A DNA stretch of 60,327 nucleotides from Rhodospirillales bacterium (GTDB lineage Bacteria > Pseudomonadota > Alphaproteobacteria > Rhodospirillales > Magnetospirillaceae). Below, in pieces: positions 13,449 through 22,595 of this stretch. The position numbers and the translations under genes are program-made. The notes beneath the pieces are model-generated. The model saw only the letters and a list, made by a program, of their open reading frames with translations. It was not told the origin of the DNA and made no database searches. Where the stretch lies: NCBI GenBank assembly GCA_014380005.1, contig JACMKT010000197.1:1-60327 (forward strand). The letters are read 5' to 3'. Positions within the stretch are counted from its first letter, which is position 1; each line of letters begins with the position of its first letter.

Positions 13449-15705
13449 AGAGTTCACCGCCGCTGGCGGCCCCCTGGAATGCCTTTCTGACTTCCCCGCC
13501 GATGGCGGCGGGGTCTTGGCCCGGCTGGGCCTGCACGGTGATGTTGATGTTGCCGATGTGGTAGACCGGCCCACCGCCGCCACCGCCCCTGGCCACCTTC
13601 GGCGCTTCAAACCCGCCCACGCCATTGTCGTTGACGGCGTTGTCGTTGACGGCGGCGGGCAGATCGGCGCCATCGGCCCCGGCGGCGCCATCCGCCTTGT
13701 CGTCGCCTCCCATCCAATCGGACACGGCCTTGATGGCGGTGCCCACAACCGGGATGGCGTCGAACACCTTCATCACCCATTCCACCGCCGGCTTGACCAC
13801 CTTCCAGATTTTGTCCCAGTTGGAAATGACCAGTTCGGCTACGGCGATCAGGCCGGTGCCGATCAAGCCGATGGGGTTGGTCATCACTGCCAGCTTGACG
13901 GCGCGCAGACCGCCCAAGACGGCGGCGATGGGCCGCCCAGCGAAGGCCAGCATGGACACCCCGGCGGCACGGAAGCCGGTGACGGTGCTGGCGAGGGAGA
14001 AGCCGCGCACCTTGGCGGTGGCGATGGTGGCGGCGGTGGCGGTCTTAACAAAGGCGATCCGGGTGTCGAGCATCACCCCCTTGACGCTGGTCCAGGCGAA
14101 GCCGATGGCCAGCTTGGCCACCTTGTAGGCTATCAAGGCGGCAGTCGTATAGACGATGCCCTTACTTACAAGGGGGAATTGTGCGGACAGATCGTTAATG
14201 GCTGATGCGGTCGCGCCAATGGCCTTAACCACATCCTTGACCGCAGGCAGCAGGGTTCCGCCGCCGCCAATAGCCCCTTCATTAAGGCGATTGTTCATGA
14301 TCTGGATTTGCGCCGCCGTGGTTTGCGATTTCTCCTTGAACCCAGCCATCATTGACCCGGCATAATTGGCCTGATCCCCGACCGTTTTCAGATGCTGCTT
14401 ATAGATATCAAGGCCACCAATCAGCCGGTTCATGTCGTCAGAATATTCAGCCCCGAACATGTCGGCCATCAAGTTCATGCGCTTGGCCTCGTCCAGTCCT
14501 TGCAGCGAATCAAGGAAGTTCACCAAGGTTCCCTGGGCATCCTTGAGCATGGACTGCTGCATGTCCTCAGCGGCCCAGCCGATTTCCTGCAACCCTTCCT
14601 TAAATTTCTTGGTTCCGACGGGGGCCGCCAGAAGCTTGTTCATCATGGAGTTAATGCCAGTGGCCGCGACTTCCGGGGCAGCCCCAAGATCAATAAAGGC
14701 GCCAGACAAGGCAACCAGTTGCTGGGCAGACATATGGGCAGAGACACCCGTCCCGCTGATACGCTGCATCACGTTCAGTATTTCTGATTCGTTCGAGTTA
14801 CCCGCATCCGCTACGGAATTGATGGCATCGCCCACCAGTTCCAAATCGCCGACAGCGAGGTGCAGCACATTGCCGATTTTGCCCATGGCGGTGCCCACGG
14901 CATCCGGGGCCATCTCGAAGGCGGTGGACATTCGCGCCACGGTTTCGGTGTAGGTGCGCAGATCCTTTTCTGCGACGCCAGCCTTACCACCAGCCGTCAC
15001 GATGGCAGCCAATCCTTCATGGGCGATGGGAATTACCCGCGCCATATCCTTGATGGCGCCTTCCATGGCCTGCAATCCCTTGATGGGGTCGGAGAAGGTG
15101 ACCGCCTTCTTCACGTCGGACATGGCGCTTTCGAATTTGATAGCCTGATTGATGGGAGCAGCCAACGCCGCCCCCAGAGCTACCGTCTCGATGATCTGCC
15201 CCTTCAGCGCAGTCCGGGATTCTGTATTGGCCACCTTGGCGGCCATGGCTTTGTTCAGTGCTTCCCTGCGATGGGTCAGAGCGGCCATGGACTTTTCCGC
15301 CGCGTCCAGTTCCACCTTCACGGTCTTGATGGACACGCCAGCCGCTTTCAATTGCACGTCCATGGCCTTCAGGCCGGTGGCGGTGCCCATGAAGGCGGCT
15401 TTGGCCTGATCGGCTTCCTTCCGGGCCGCCGCCACCTTGTTCTTCAAATCTTCGGTGGGGCTGGCGGTGGAGGCCAGTTGATCGCCCAGGGCTTTGGCCT
15501 TGGCGGTGGCCCGTTGCCATTCTTCCTTGGCGGCGGCGGTTTCTTTTTTCGCCGCCGCCCAGCCCTTCATGGTGACGATCCGGGTATCCACCGTCTGGAT
15601 GATGCCATCCAGCTTGGTGGCTGCGATTCCCGCCGTGGTGAAGGCAGTGGCGAAGCCATCCTTGAGCACCGCACCGATATCAACCTGGACCGTCATCACC
15701 GTCAT
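13438..15705 (-). CDS. T: Phage tail tape measure protein (gpT-like)
   Basis: 755 residues. It sets tail length and channels DNA on injection. The N-terminal ~180 residues are helical with Ala/Lys-rich heptads. A TP901-type core then reads through VPIAHEGLAAIVTAGGKAG, AGNSNESEILNVMQRISGTG and ATGINSMMNKLLAAP. Hydrophobic segments around residues 520-640 and a Gly-rich tail follow. The ATG overlaps the stop of the E' extension (ATGA), the coupling seen in P2. Length is comparable to P2 gpT. Confidence 0.9.
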   Translation of the reverse strand: MTVMTVQVDIGAVLKDGFATAFTTAGIAATKLDGIIQTVDTRIVTMKGWAAAKKETAAAKEEWQRATAKAKALGDQLASTASPTEDLKNKVAAARKEADQAKAAFMGTATGLKAMDVQLKAAGVSIKTVKVELDAAEKSMAALTHRREALNKAMAAKVANTESRTALKGQIIETVALGAALAAPINQAIKFESAMSDVKKAVTFSDPIKGLQAMEGAIKDMARVIPIAHEGLAAIVTAGGKAGVAEKDLRTYTETVARMSTAFEMAPDAVGTAMGKIGNVLHLAVGDLELVGDAINSVADAGNSNESEILNVMQRISGTGVSAHMSAQQLVALSGAFIDLGAAPEVAATGINSMMNKLLAAPVGTKKFKEGLQEIGWAAEDMQQSMLKDAQGTLVNFLDSLQGLDEAKRMNLMADMFGAEYSDDMNRLIGGLDIYKQHLKTVGDQANYAGSMMAGFKEKSQTTAAQIQIMNNRLNEGAIGGGGTLLPAVKDVVKAIGATASAINDLSAQFPLVSKGIVYTTAALIAYKVAKLAIGFAWTSVKGVMLDTRIAFVKTATAATIATAKVRGFSLASTVTGFRAAGVSMLAFAGRPIAAVLGGLRAVKLAVMTNPIGLIGTGLIAVAELVISNWDKIWKVVKPAVEWVMKVFDAIPVVGTAIKAVSDWMGGDDKADGAAGADGADLPAAVNDNAVNDNGVGGFEAPKVARGGGGGGPVYHIGNINITVQAQPGQDPAAIGGEVRKAFQGAASGGELYDK

Positions 15706-15872
15706 GATTGTTCCCCCTTCAAATCTTCAGCCGCCTCGTCTGCCCATCGGAACACCTTGGTGATCGGCCACGCCGTCAGGTGGTCGATGGGCTGGTGAAA
15801 ATGGCGGGCGAGAAACCGGATTGCGCTTCGCACGCCGAGCCGATGAACATCGGCGGCGTACCGGCCAAAAAA
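15702..15872 (-). CDS. gpE' extension made by -1 frameshift at TTTTTTG
   Basis: On the minus strand the E-like gene reads GAT TTT TTG; slipping back one base at the heptamer T-TTT-TTG (15866-15872) opens a second frame. That frame continues FGRYAADVHRLGVRSAIRFL, then a HFHQPIDHLTAWPITKVFRW segment and ends DLKGEQS at 15702, just before the tape measure start. P2 makes gpE+E' by exactly this kind of slip. The extended protein acts as tail assembly chaperone on the tape measure. The slippery sequence and open frame are seen; use is inferred. Confidence 0.8.
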   Translation of the reverse strand, partial: FFGRYAADVHRLGVRSAIRFLARHFHQPIDHLTAWPITKVFRWADEAAEDLKGEQS

Positions 15873-16153
15873 TCGGCGTAGACCATCTGGACACGGCGGT
15901 AGTCGGGGAATTTGATCTGCCCCAGTTCTTCCGGAGCCAGTCCCATCATGCCAGCTATTCCCCGCTTCTCACGGGCCACGGGATCGCCGGTCTTGTCCGC
16001 GTTGATGGCTTCCACCTGATCCAGCGACGGGCAAATCATCTGCACCTTGGTGGACTTGGCGCCGCCCACGTTGATGGGAAAGGTCAGGGTGATGGTGGCG
16101 CTGCCGTCTTCCTGCCATTCCACGCCGATTTTCTTCCAGTCTTCCGTCTTCAT
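15776..16153 (-). CDS. E: Tail assembly chaperone, P2 gpE-like
   Basis: 125 residues from ATG 16153 (MKTEDWKKIGVEWQEDGSAT). Its position between the tube and tape-measure genes, the size, and a helical centre (PSLDQVEAINADKT, AGMMGLAPEELGQI) fit phage_TAC chaperones. The unshifted product ends IFTSPSTT. A TTTTTTG slippery site about 90 nt before the stop yields the longer E-E' product. Confidence 0.8.
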   Translation of the reverse strand: MKTEDWKKIGVEWQEDGSATITLTFPINVGGAKSTKVQMICPSLDQVEAINADKTGDPVAREKRGIAGMMGLAPEELGQIKFPDYRRVQMVYADFLAGTPPMFIGSACEAQSGFSPAIFTSPSTT

Positions 16154-16181
16154 AATCGCTCTCCGGTTAGTAAAAGGGTAG

Positions 16182-16700
16182 TTACTGGCCCAGCGCCGCG
16201 CGCATGTCGGCCCAGATATCGACGCCATCCACGATCAGGATGTTGTTCATCTTGTCGATTTCGAAACGGGTCACGCCGTTGTCTTCGTATTTGTAGTAGT
16301 CCAGGTCGAGTTCGTAGCCCTGTTCACCAGCCTTGCCCGGTTCCCAGGTGCCGCTGGACAGCTTGGTGATCTTGGGGATCAGCGTGATCTTCAGCGGGTC
16401 CACGCTGTCATTCAGCGACCGGGCGGCGGCCCGCAGCACGATGGGAGTGTTCTTCTCACGCCCGAACATGCCCATCAGGGTGGCATTGACATCCTTCAGG
16501 GTCAGCTTGGCCTTAAGCTCCTTCAGGTCCAGCTTGATGGTGGTGGAGCCCAGGACACCGGCCAGATTGGCGACTTCGGTGGTCCATTCCAAATCGGGGT
16601 GATCGAACTTGGCCACACGCCCGGCCAGCGAGGTGCCGCCGACGAAGACGCAGAAATCAACGGGGACGCGCAGCCCCTTGGAACCGAGCAACTCAGCCAT
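16182..16700 (-). CDS. FII: Major tail tube protein, P2 FII-like
   Basis: 172 residues. The phage_tube family is recognised by the N-terminal RVPVDFCVFVGGTSLAGRVA and the C-terminal EIDKMNNILIVDGVDIWADM, which is almost diagnostic (the P2-type family ends with a similar I-D-x-x-N-x-I-x-x-x-x-G-x-D). It forms the inner tube of the contractile tail. It starts at the sheath stop (16700), so the two are coupled. Confidence 0.92.
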   Translation of the reverse strand: MAELLGSKGLRVPVDFCVFVGGTSLAGRVAKFDHPDLEWTTEVANLAGVLGSTTIKLDLKELKAKLTLKDVNATLMGMFGREKNTPIVLRAAARSLNDSVDPLKITLIPKITKLSSGTWEPGKAGEQGYELDLDYYKYEDNGVTRFEIDKMNNILIVDGVDIWADMRAALGQ

Positions 16701-17881
16701 TACAGGCCTCCCTTGAACATATCGGCGAAGAAGTCGTTGGCCAGCCGCGACACGGTGATCACGTCACGGGCCGGGGTGGGCGAACGGTAGTCGTAGTGCA
16801 GGAAGGCCTTGCCCATGGCCAGATTGGTGGGGCTGTTCAGATCGCCGTCCGCCCAGACGCGGAAGCCGATCAGGGCGCCCTGGTTTTGCAGGTCACGCAG
16901 GAAGGCGCGGGTCTGTTCGGCCCATTCGTCGAAGAAGTTCTTGGTGATGCCCGCGTCCACCAGCCGCTTGTACGATTCAACCAGCGAATCGCCGATGATG
17001 TCATCGGCGGCCACGACGCTGAAGAAGCGCCACATGGTGTCATCGGAACAGGTGTCATCGCCCCACAGGCGCACGCCGCCGTCCATGACCCAGGTGTTGA
17101 CCTGATGCTCGTTGAGGGTGTTTTGCTCGCAGGACGGATCGCCCATGGTGAAGTCGATGGGCCGCGCCGTGCCCAGCACGCCGTTGGCCACCTGATTGGA
17201 GGCGGACCACCAGAAGCCCTTCTCAAAGTGCCGCTTGACCGCCAGACCGGCGGCAACGGGCGAAGACGGCACCACCTTTTCCGAACCATCGGTGGCCCGG
17301 ATGACCAGCCAGGGATCGAAGGGGCCGACCACGCGGCGGCTGCTGAACATGGCGCGATAGGCGATGGCCGCCTGGGTGGTGGTGTTGGGGCCATCCGGGA
17401 AAATCCAGCCGCGCAGGGCATCGGCCAGCGGCACCATGGCCGACAGCACGGCCTGATGCTGGGTGAAGCCGGGGGCCAGCAGGATGCGCGGCCACAGGCC
17501 GGTGATGGCACGGGCATGGCGCAGGGCGGCCAGCCCCTTGCGGCTGCCATCGGCCTGCACGCCGCCGATGATGTTGGTCTGGGTGGCGTCGGCATCGGCG
17601 CCTTCTTCCACCCGGATCACGACCACCCGGCAACGAACCTGCGCGAAGATCAGGGCAATGGCTTCCGGCAAGGTGCCGGTGGTGCCCAGCTTGGCCGCCA
17701 TCACGTCATCGCCCAGGATGGCCACGGGGGTATCCAGCGGGAAGACATCGGCTTCAGCACCGGGCGCCGTGCCGACGATGCCGATGGTGGCGCTGTCCAG
17801 GGCGACAACGGGGCGCGGGCCGGAATCGTCAATGATGCGGCGGGCGCCGTGGTTGTAGGTGGTGGGGATGGGAAAGGTCAT
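16700..17881 (-). CDS. FI: Tail sheath protein, P2 FI-like
   Basis: 393 residues beginning MTFPIPTTYNHGARRIIDDS. A sheath core with LDTPVAILGDDVMAAKLGTT, RARAITGLWPRILLAPGFTQ-type strands and a C-terminal domain ending GKAFLHYDYRSPTPARDVIT. Length equals P2 FI (about 396). The presence of a sheath means the virion is a contractile myovirus. Confidence 0.92.
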   Translation of the reverse strand: MTFPIPTTYNHGARRIIDDSGPRPVVALDSATIGIVGTAPGAEADVFPLDTPVAILGDDVMAAKLGTTGTLPEAIALIFAQVRCRVVVIRVEEGADADATQTNIIGGVQADGSRKGLAALRHARAITGLWPRILLAPGFTQHQAVLSAMVPLADALRGWIFPDGPNTTTQAAIAYRAMFSSRRVVGPFDPWLVIRATDGSEKVVPSSPVAAGLAVKRHFEKGFWWSASNQVANGVLGTARPIDFTMGDPSCEQNTLNEHQVNTWVMDGGVRLWGDDTCSDDTMWRFFSVVAADDIIGDSLVESYKRLVDAGITKNFFDEWAEQTRAFLRDLQNQGALIGFRVWADGDLNSPTNLAMGKAFLHYDYRSPTPARDVITVSRLANDFFADMFKGGL

Positions 17882-17899
17882 GGGCGTGCTTCCTTTTGC

Positions 17900-18598
17900 T
17901 TAAACCGGCCAACCGGCGGCAACGTCATAGGTCTGAAGGTCTTCCAACCCGGCGGCCCAGATGGCGGCCAGATGGCGGCGCTTGGCCCCCAGCAGGGCGC
18001 CCATCGTGGCGGTGAAATCGTCGGCATGGGCCAGGATGGCGGCGGCCAGATCGGCAAGGGTTTCGCCGTCCAGCAGCAAGGCAGACAGCAGCGGCGTGGC
18101 CGGGGCATCGGGAGCGCCTGCCGCCGCAATCACGGTGCGGGCCTCGGACAACTGGCGTTCGAAGGTATCGCGCTCATGGGCCGGATAGGCGGCGAACAGG
18201 ATGGCAGTGCGCCGTTCCAATTCACCGACCACCTGCTGGGCCAGGATGGCGCGGGCCGCCACCACATCGGTCACGCCGTACAGCGGCTTGGCCATCTGAT
18301 CGGCCATGGCGGCGTAATCGGCGGCCTTGGCGATCATGGCGTCATAGGCGGGCCATTCTTCCTCGGGGATGGGCTGGGTAGCGCCATCGTCCAGGATGGA
18401 GATGGCCAGCACCAGATCGCCCCGGCGCTCGAAATTGACGGCGACGATGCCGGGGGTCAGCAACTGCCCCGGTTCGGCCTTAGCGAAATCTGCGACGGTA
18501 TCGAACACAGCTTCTACTTCGCCGTTGCAGATGTAGGTCACGCCGTTGGACTGGCGGACAAAAGCGGGATAGGTGACCTGCGGCATTGATGGCCTCAT
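17900..18598 (-). CDS. Putative tail fibre assembly/accessory protein
   Basis: 232 residues, start ATG 18598 overlapping the fibre stop (ATGA). It is helical and Ala-rich, with ILDDGATQPIPEEEWPAYDA near the middle, similar in tone to tail-fibre assembly chaperones, which often follow the fibre gene. Family assignment is weak; position is the main argument. Confidence 0.45.
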   Translation of the reverse strand: MRPSMPQVTYPAFVRQSNGVTYICNGEVEAVFDTVADFAKAEPGQLLTPGIVAVNFERRGDLVLAISILDDGATQPIPEEEWPAYDAMIAKAADYAAMADQMAKPLYGVTDVVAARAILAQQVVGELERRTAILFAAYPAHERDTFERQLSEARTVIAAAGAPDAPATPLLSALLLDGETLADLAAAILAHADDFTATMGALLGAKRRHLAAIWAAGLEDLQTYDVAAGWPV

Positions 18599-19701
18599 GA
18601 AGCCGGAGTGATGAAATGTGCGGCGTACCACTTGGCCCGAGGCGTGATGGTGCCGGAATAGGTGTGGCCGTGGGTCCAGATGTAGTCGTCGTGATATCCG
18701 CCCATGGGCTGATCGTCCTGACCGCCTGATGCCTGCCAGTGGTTATGAGTGATGGTGACCGCCGCGATGGCGCCGGTGATTGACACTGTGCCCTCGGAAC
18801 CGCCGACAGCGCCAATGGCCAAGCCGGTATCAGGATCAGAGCCCAGCGGCAGGCGCCCGCGCAAATCGGGCGTGCCATTTGTGCCGTCGCAAAGCCGCCA
18901 GCCTGTGGGGATGGAGGCTGCTACGCCGTCATAGGCCATCACCATCCGGGTCTTGACCTTGCCAGTAACCGTGGACCGGATGCACAGCAACGCGAGATAG
19001 GGCGGCTGCGGTACGCTGACTGATCCGGGAGTATCGGCATGCACATGTTCGCCACGTGCCGGGACGCTGTAAGATGCTTGCCCGCCACCGTAATCAAGGC
19101 CGGTGGTGGCGTTTTTATGGGTGTGACTGCCCGCAATAGCGGAGGCCAGCGCGTAGGTGGCCGTGCCTGCACCGCCGGATTGACGGGTATCATCCCCCAC
19201 GCCTCGGATAAATCGGCCCTTGGCGTTCGCCTGGACAGACCAGCCTGCGGGCGCGGCGGCATCCACTGACCACACCACGGCCCCTGCGGGCAGGACCGTC
19301 TCAAGCACTGCCTTGATGTAAACAAGGGTGTAGTGGGGCGGCACCCAATCGACCGTAGCAATCAGCGCATGGGCGTGACCGCCCGAAATCAACGTGCCGC
19401 CGATCCCAGAGGCGGTTTCTCCCGCTGTCTCGATCTTGCTGCTGGCGGGGCCGCTATGGGCACCGTCCGTTGAACAGGTAGCCGTGATCGCATTACCGCC
19501 ACCGGCCATGCCCACGGCATGGGTGGCGTCCGCCCCAATGACAAACCTGTCGCTCAAATCGGGCGTGCCGTTGGTGCCATTGCACAGATGCCAGCCAGCC
19601 GGGATAGATGCCACAGCGCCCTCGTAGGCCACAATGACGCCCGCCGGAACAGGCACGCCGCAATTCATAACGCTAATGAGTTGAGGGCCAGCGCACAGCA
19701 T
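18595..19701 (-). CDS. Tail fibre protein with two phage-collar domains
   Basis: 368 residues with two copies of the tail-collar motif: IPAGWHLCNGTNGTPDLSDR (about residue 33) and IPTGWRLCDGTNGTPDLRGR (about 268). They are separated by His/Gly-rich strands (GGHAHALIATV, GSHTHKNATTG) typical of metal-binding fibre tips. This is the probable receptor-binding part of the virion. The duplication suggests an internal repeat. It follows the H-like gene with overlapping stop and start. Confidence 0.8.
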   Translation of the reverse strand: MLCAGPQLISVMNCGVPVPAGVIVAYEGAVASIPAGWHLCNGTNGTPDLSDRFVIGADATHAVGMAGGGNAITATCSTDGAHSGPASSKIETAGETASGIGGTLISGGHAHALIATVDWVPPHYTLVYIKAVLETVLPAGAVVWSVDAAAPAGWSVQANAKGRFIRGVGDDTRQSGGAGTATYALASAIAGSHTHKNATTGLDYGGGQASYSVPARGEHVHADTPGSVSVPQPPYLALLCIRSTVTGKVKTRMVMAYDGVAASIPTGWRLCDGTNGTPDLRGRLPLGSDPDTGLAIGAVGGSEGTVSITGAIAAVTITHNHWQASGGQDDQPMGGYHDDYIWTHGHTYSGTITPRAKWYAAHFITPAS

Positions 19702-20696
19702 CAGCGCACCTTGCCCTTCAGGGTCACGGCCAGCTTGCGGCCCTTGGTGGCGCCGCCGGTCTGGACCACCTTGAACACCACCAGATCGCCTGCCGACAGA
19801 TTGACCTTGGCCGGGTCAAGCACGCCCGCTGTCAAGGCAGTGGCGCCCGCCGCGATCTTCGGCTTGGTGGTGTAGATGGATGCCCCATTGACTTCGATAT
19901 CCAGGATCAGATCGGCGCCCACCGGGGCCACGCCCGCCACACCGACTTCGCCCAGCACGGTGATGTTGCGAGCCAGCGCCACGGCGCCATAGCCCTGGGC
20001 GGCCAAATCCTCGCCCTGGAAGTCCGGCCCCCAGCCCGCCATGAAGGGAATGTCATAGGTGCTGGCCAGGGCGATTCCCGCATCCAGCACCGCCACCGCC
20101 ACATCCAAGCGGGTGTCCACCATGGTGCTGATGGCGACGGTCAGTTGGGTGTTGTCGGTATCGGACCATTCCACCCCGCCGCCCACTTCCACGGTGTGCT
20201 GGACCTTGCCCAGGACATAGCCCAAATCCTGGGATAGCGCCGTCACGGCGCCGTTGCCTTCCGGCATCACCACGGTGATGGACTGGGCCGGAAGGTCCGA
20301 CCACGCCAGGACAAATTTGAACAGCCAGGGCACATCCGGGTTGCGGAAGCCCAAGCCGTTCTCGGAAGACCACACCGCCAGCAGAACCCCGGTATCGGTG
20401 ATGAAACCCACTTCGCCGATCCAGAAGGCCGGTTCGCCGCCCGCCAGTTCGGCCTGGACGGCCACCTGATACGGCGATGACGACGACAGCGGCCCCACAG
20501 GCACGCGAACATGTTCGTCCAGCAGGGCAGTCTGCGCACGCGCCCCGACAGTGGGCAGGCCATCAGGGTCGCGAACCTCATAGACGCCCGAGCCGAGAGC
20601 CACATGGGAAATCTTGACGGCAACGCCCTGGCCATGGGCGGCTTGCAGGGCGGCCAGCCCGGCGGACGTGAAAGCGGGTTTCCATTGGGCGCTCAT
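19701..20696 (-). CDS. H: P2 gpH-like tail fibre, N-terminal DUF3751 domain
   Basis: 331 residues starting MSAQWKPAFTSAGLAALQAA. The first ~160 residues (KISHVALGSGVY, GEPAFWIGEVGFITDTGVLL, WLFKFVLAWSDLPA) are the phage_tail-collar_fibre/DUF3751 domain that attaches P2-type fibres to the baseplate. The remainder is a shorter beta-rich shaft than P2 gpH (about 670 residues); the tip seems to be supplied by the next gene. Confidence 0.85.
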   Translation of the reverse strand: MSAQWKPAFTSAGLAALQAAHGQGVAVKISHVALGSGVYEVRDPDGLPTVGARAQTALLDEHVRVPVGPLSSSSPYQVAVQAELAGGEPAFWIGEVGFITDTGVLLAVWSSENGLGFRNPDVPWLFKFVLAWSDLPAQSITVVMPEGNGAVTALSQDLGYVLGKVQHTVEVGGGVEWSDTDNTQLTVAISTMVDTRLDVAVAVLDAGIALASTYDIPFMAGWGPDFQGEDLAAQGYGAVALARNITVLGEVGVAGVAPVGADLILDIEVNGASIYTTKPKIAAGATALTAGVLDPAKVNLSAGDLVVFKVVQTGGATKGRKLAVTLKGKVR

Positions 20697-21337
20697 GAGG
20701 CCTCCATCAGATAGGTGGTCAAGCCCGCGAAAGCCTGGGCGGCGCAGGCGACTTTGATGGGCATGCGCAGGCCGTTCAGGTCAGTGGTGCCGGTCAGCTT
20801 TGGCATGACCGTGACCGTGGCGACGGGTGCCATGGCCATTTCGCCATCGATGTCGGCGGCGGCCCAGAATTCCGGGTGCTGGCTCTGGCGCTTGGTGGCA
20901 ATCACCATGGCCTGCGCATCGGTCACGGAATCGCGGTCAAGCAAGCGGTTGTCATTGGCGCGAAGGACGGCGCGGAAGGTGCCGGGAATGCCCGCCGGTT
21001 CCATCTCGTGCCACAGGGTGATTTCCATTTTCAGGCCGATGGCGGACAGTCCGCGCTCGATCCCATCCACAAAGCCACGGCGGGCATTGATCGCAGGGGC
21101 GTCGCCAATCAGCGTCCGCTTGAATTCCTCGGGCCATTCGGTGCGCCAATAGGGCACCGACAATTCCCAGGCCAGCCACGGCAGGTATTCCGCCGGGCAC
21201 GCCCACGGGTTCCACAAGGTGGCCAGGGCATCGGCGGCCACTTCCAGGCGGGTCAAGCGGGCGGCCAGCACCTGTTCCATGGTGCTTTCGAACCACGTGG
21301 CATTGGCGGGCAGCAGGCTGGGACGGTTGGTGGTCAT
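20693..21337 (-). CDS. I: P2 gpI-like baseplate protein
   Basis: 214 residues from ATG 21337 (MTTNRPSLLPANATWFESTM). Family signature: a first helix leading into NPWACPAEYLPWLAWELSVP and YWRTEWPEEFKRTLI, as in tail_P2_I proteins. Overlaps the J stop by 4 bp. Together with J and W it forms the baseplate wedge. Confidence 0.9.
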   Translation of the reverse strand: MTTNRPSLLPANATWFESTMEQVLAARLTRLEVAADALATLWNPWACPAEYLPWLAWELSVPYWRTEWPEEFKRTLIGDAPAINARRGFVDGIERGLSAIGLKMEITLWHEMEPAGIPGTFRAVLRANDNRLLDRDSVTDAQAMVIATKRQSQHPEFWAAADIDGEMAMAPVATVTVMPKLTGTTDLNGLRMPIKVACAAQAFAGLTTYLMEAS

Positions 21338-22248
21338 GGCGCCACCCCGTTGACCGTCAGAACGATTTCGCTGCACAGCGCCGCTTCGGACGGCCCGCAG
21401 GCCACCGGCCCGGCGGGTTCGGCTACGGTGATGGCAGTGACACCGGCCACCGCCAGGGCGGCATGCACGAACGGGATTTCGATGGACCGGCCCAGGGGCG
21501 TGGCGCCGTAGACCTCGGACCACTGGGCATAGGCCTGGACCTTGGCCCGCGCCGTATCGACCACCACGGTGCTGTCAGGACCGCTGGCCACGCCCAGATC
21601 GGCGACGATGCGATAGGGCTTCACGGTGGCCAGTTGCACCGTCACGCGGTCACCCTGGGGCACCTTGGTGCTGTTGGCCATGACATCGGCCACGGCGGCG
21701 ACACAGGCGGCCTGATTGGCGCCGGGACGCGGCAGGACATAGACGGTGATTTCGCACGGGCTGGGTGACACGGAATAGGCGTCGAAAACATCCGGCACCG
21801 AATCCATGGCCAAGGATTCGTAGAACCCATCCGGCGCGCCGTTGCTGATGGCGTTCCAGTGCAGCACGAAGCGGCGGCGCAACCGGTCATTGGATTCATA
21901 GGTCGGGGCAATGGGCGGGCTGGCGGTGGGATCGCCGGGGTCGATGACCTGGCGCTCGATATCCGCAAACGCCACCAAGGTATCCAGATCGGTGCCGGTG
22001 GCGAAGGCCACCCGGTTGGCGAGGTTGGAGGCGTTGATGCGGGCGGCCAGCAGGCCTTCGCGGAATGCCTGGGTTTGGATCAGCTTGGTGGCCGGATCAG
22101 ACTCCCGCAGGGCATCGGTCAAATCCACGCCATCCGCCGCGCCACGGGCCAGGAAATCCGCCTTCATCTCCGCGATGATGGTTTCCATGGACACCGCCTG
22201 GACGATGGCCGGGGGCGAAATGGCGGACAGGTCGATAACCTGTTTCAT
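21334..22248 (-). CDS. J: Baseplate assembly protein J (P2 gpJ-like)
   Basis: 304 residues. Baseplate_J features: an N-terminal helix (METIIAEMKADFLARGAADG), a central ATGTDLDTLVAFADIERQVI with RLRRRFVLHWNAISNGAPDG, and the C-terminal GRSIEIPFVHAALAVAGVTA, all standard in J-like wedge proteins. Overlaps W by 4 bp. Confidence 0.92.
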   Translation of the reverse strand: MKQVIDLSAISPPAIVQAVSMETIIAEMKADFLARGAADGVDLTDALRESDPATKLIQTQAFREGLLAARINASNLANRVAFATGTDLDTLVAFADIERQVIDPGDPTASPPIAPTYESNDRLRRRFVLHWNAISNGAPDGFYESLAMDSVPDVFDAYSVSPSPCEITVYVLPRPGANQAACVAAVADVMANSTKVPQGDRVTVQLATVKPYRIVADLGVASGPDSTVVVDTARAKVQAYAQWSEVYGATPLGRSIEIPFVHAALAVAGVTAITVAEPAGPVACGPSEAALCSEIVLTVNGVAP

Positions 22249-22595
22249 CGCGCACCCCCTAAGGGGATGGCGCCCAGCACCACAGCCTTGCCGGTGGTGG
22301 TCAGGGTGCCTTCGGGGATGACCACCAACTGGCCTTCTGCTGTCTGGATGAAGCGCACCGACGTAACGGTGATGCGGTCCTCATGGCGGCCCAGGCAGTC
22401 GGCGATGGCGAAGACGAAATCCACCATGGTCCCGGCGTTGACTGGGGCGTCGATCAGATCCATGAACGTGCCGCCATACCAGCGGCGCAGGGCGCGGGTA
22501 TCCAGGCGGGTGGTGATGATGTCTTCCACCGACTGGGTCAGATGATCCAGCCCGTCCAGCAGCTTTCCGGTGCGCCGGTCCATGCCCGCCATCAC
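22245..22595 (-). CDS. W: Baseplate wedge protein W (gp25-like)
   Basis: 116 residues, with the gp25/lysozyme-like fold's conserved EDIITTRLDTRALRRWYGGT and ALRRW motif near residue 35. In contractile tails this protein initiates sheath polymerisation. The start overlaps the V stop by 4 bp. Confidence 0.9.
   Translation of the reverse strand: MMAGMDRRTGKLLDGLDHLTQSVEDIITTRLDTRALRRWYGGTFMDLIDAPVNAGTMVDFVFAIADCLGRHEDRITVTSVRFIQTAEGQLVVIPEGTLTTTGKAVVLGAIPLGGAR

Noticed and set aside
16796-18589. 597-codon plus-strand frame opposite the sheath gene
   Set aside because: Low-complexity Gly/His/Gln composition, antisense to a clear tail sheath and its neighbour.
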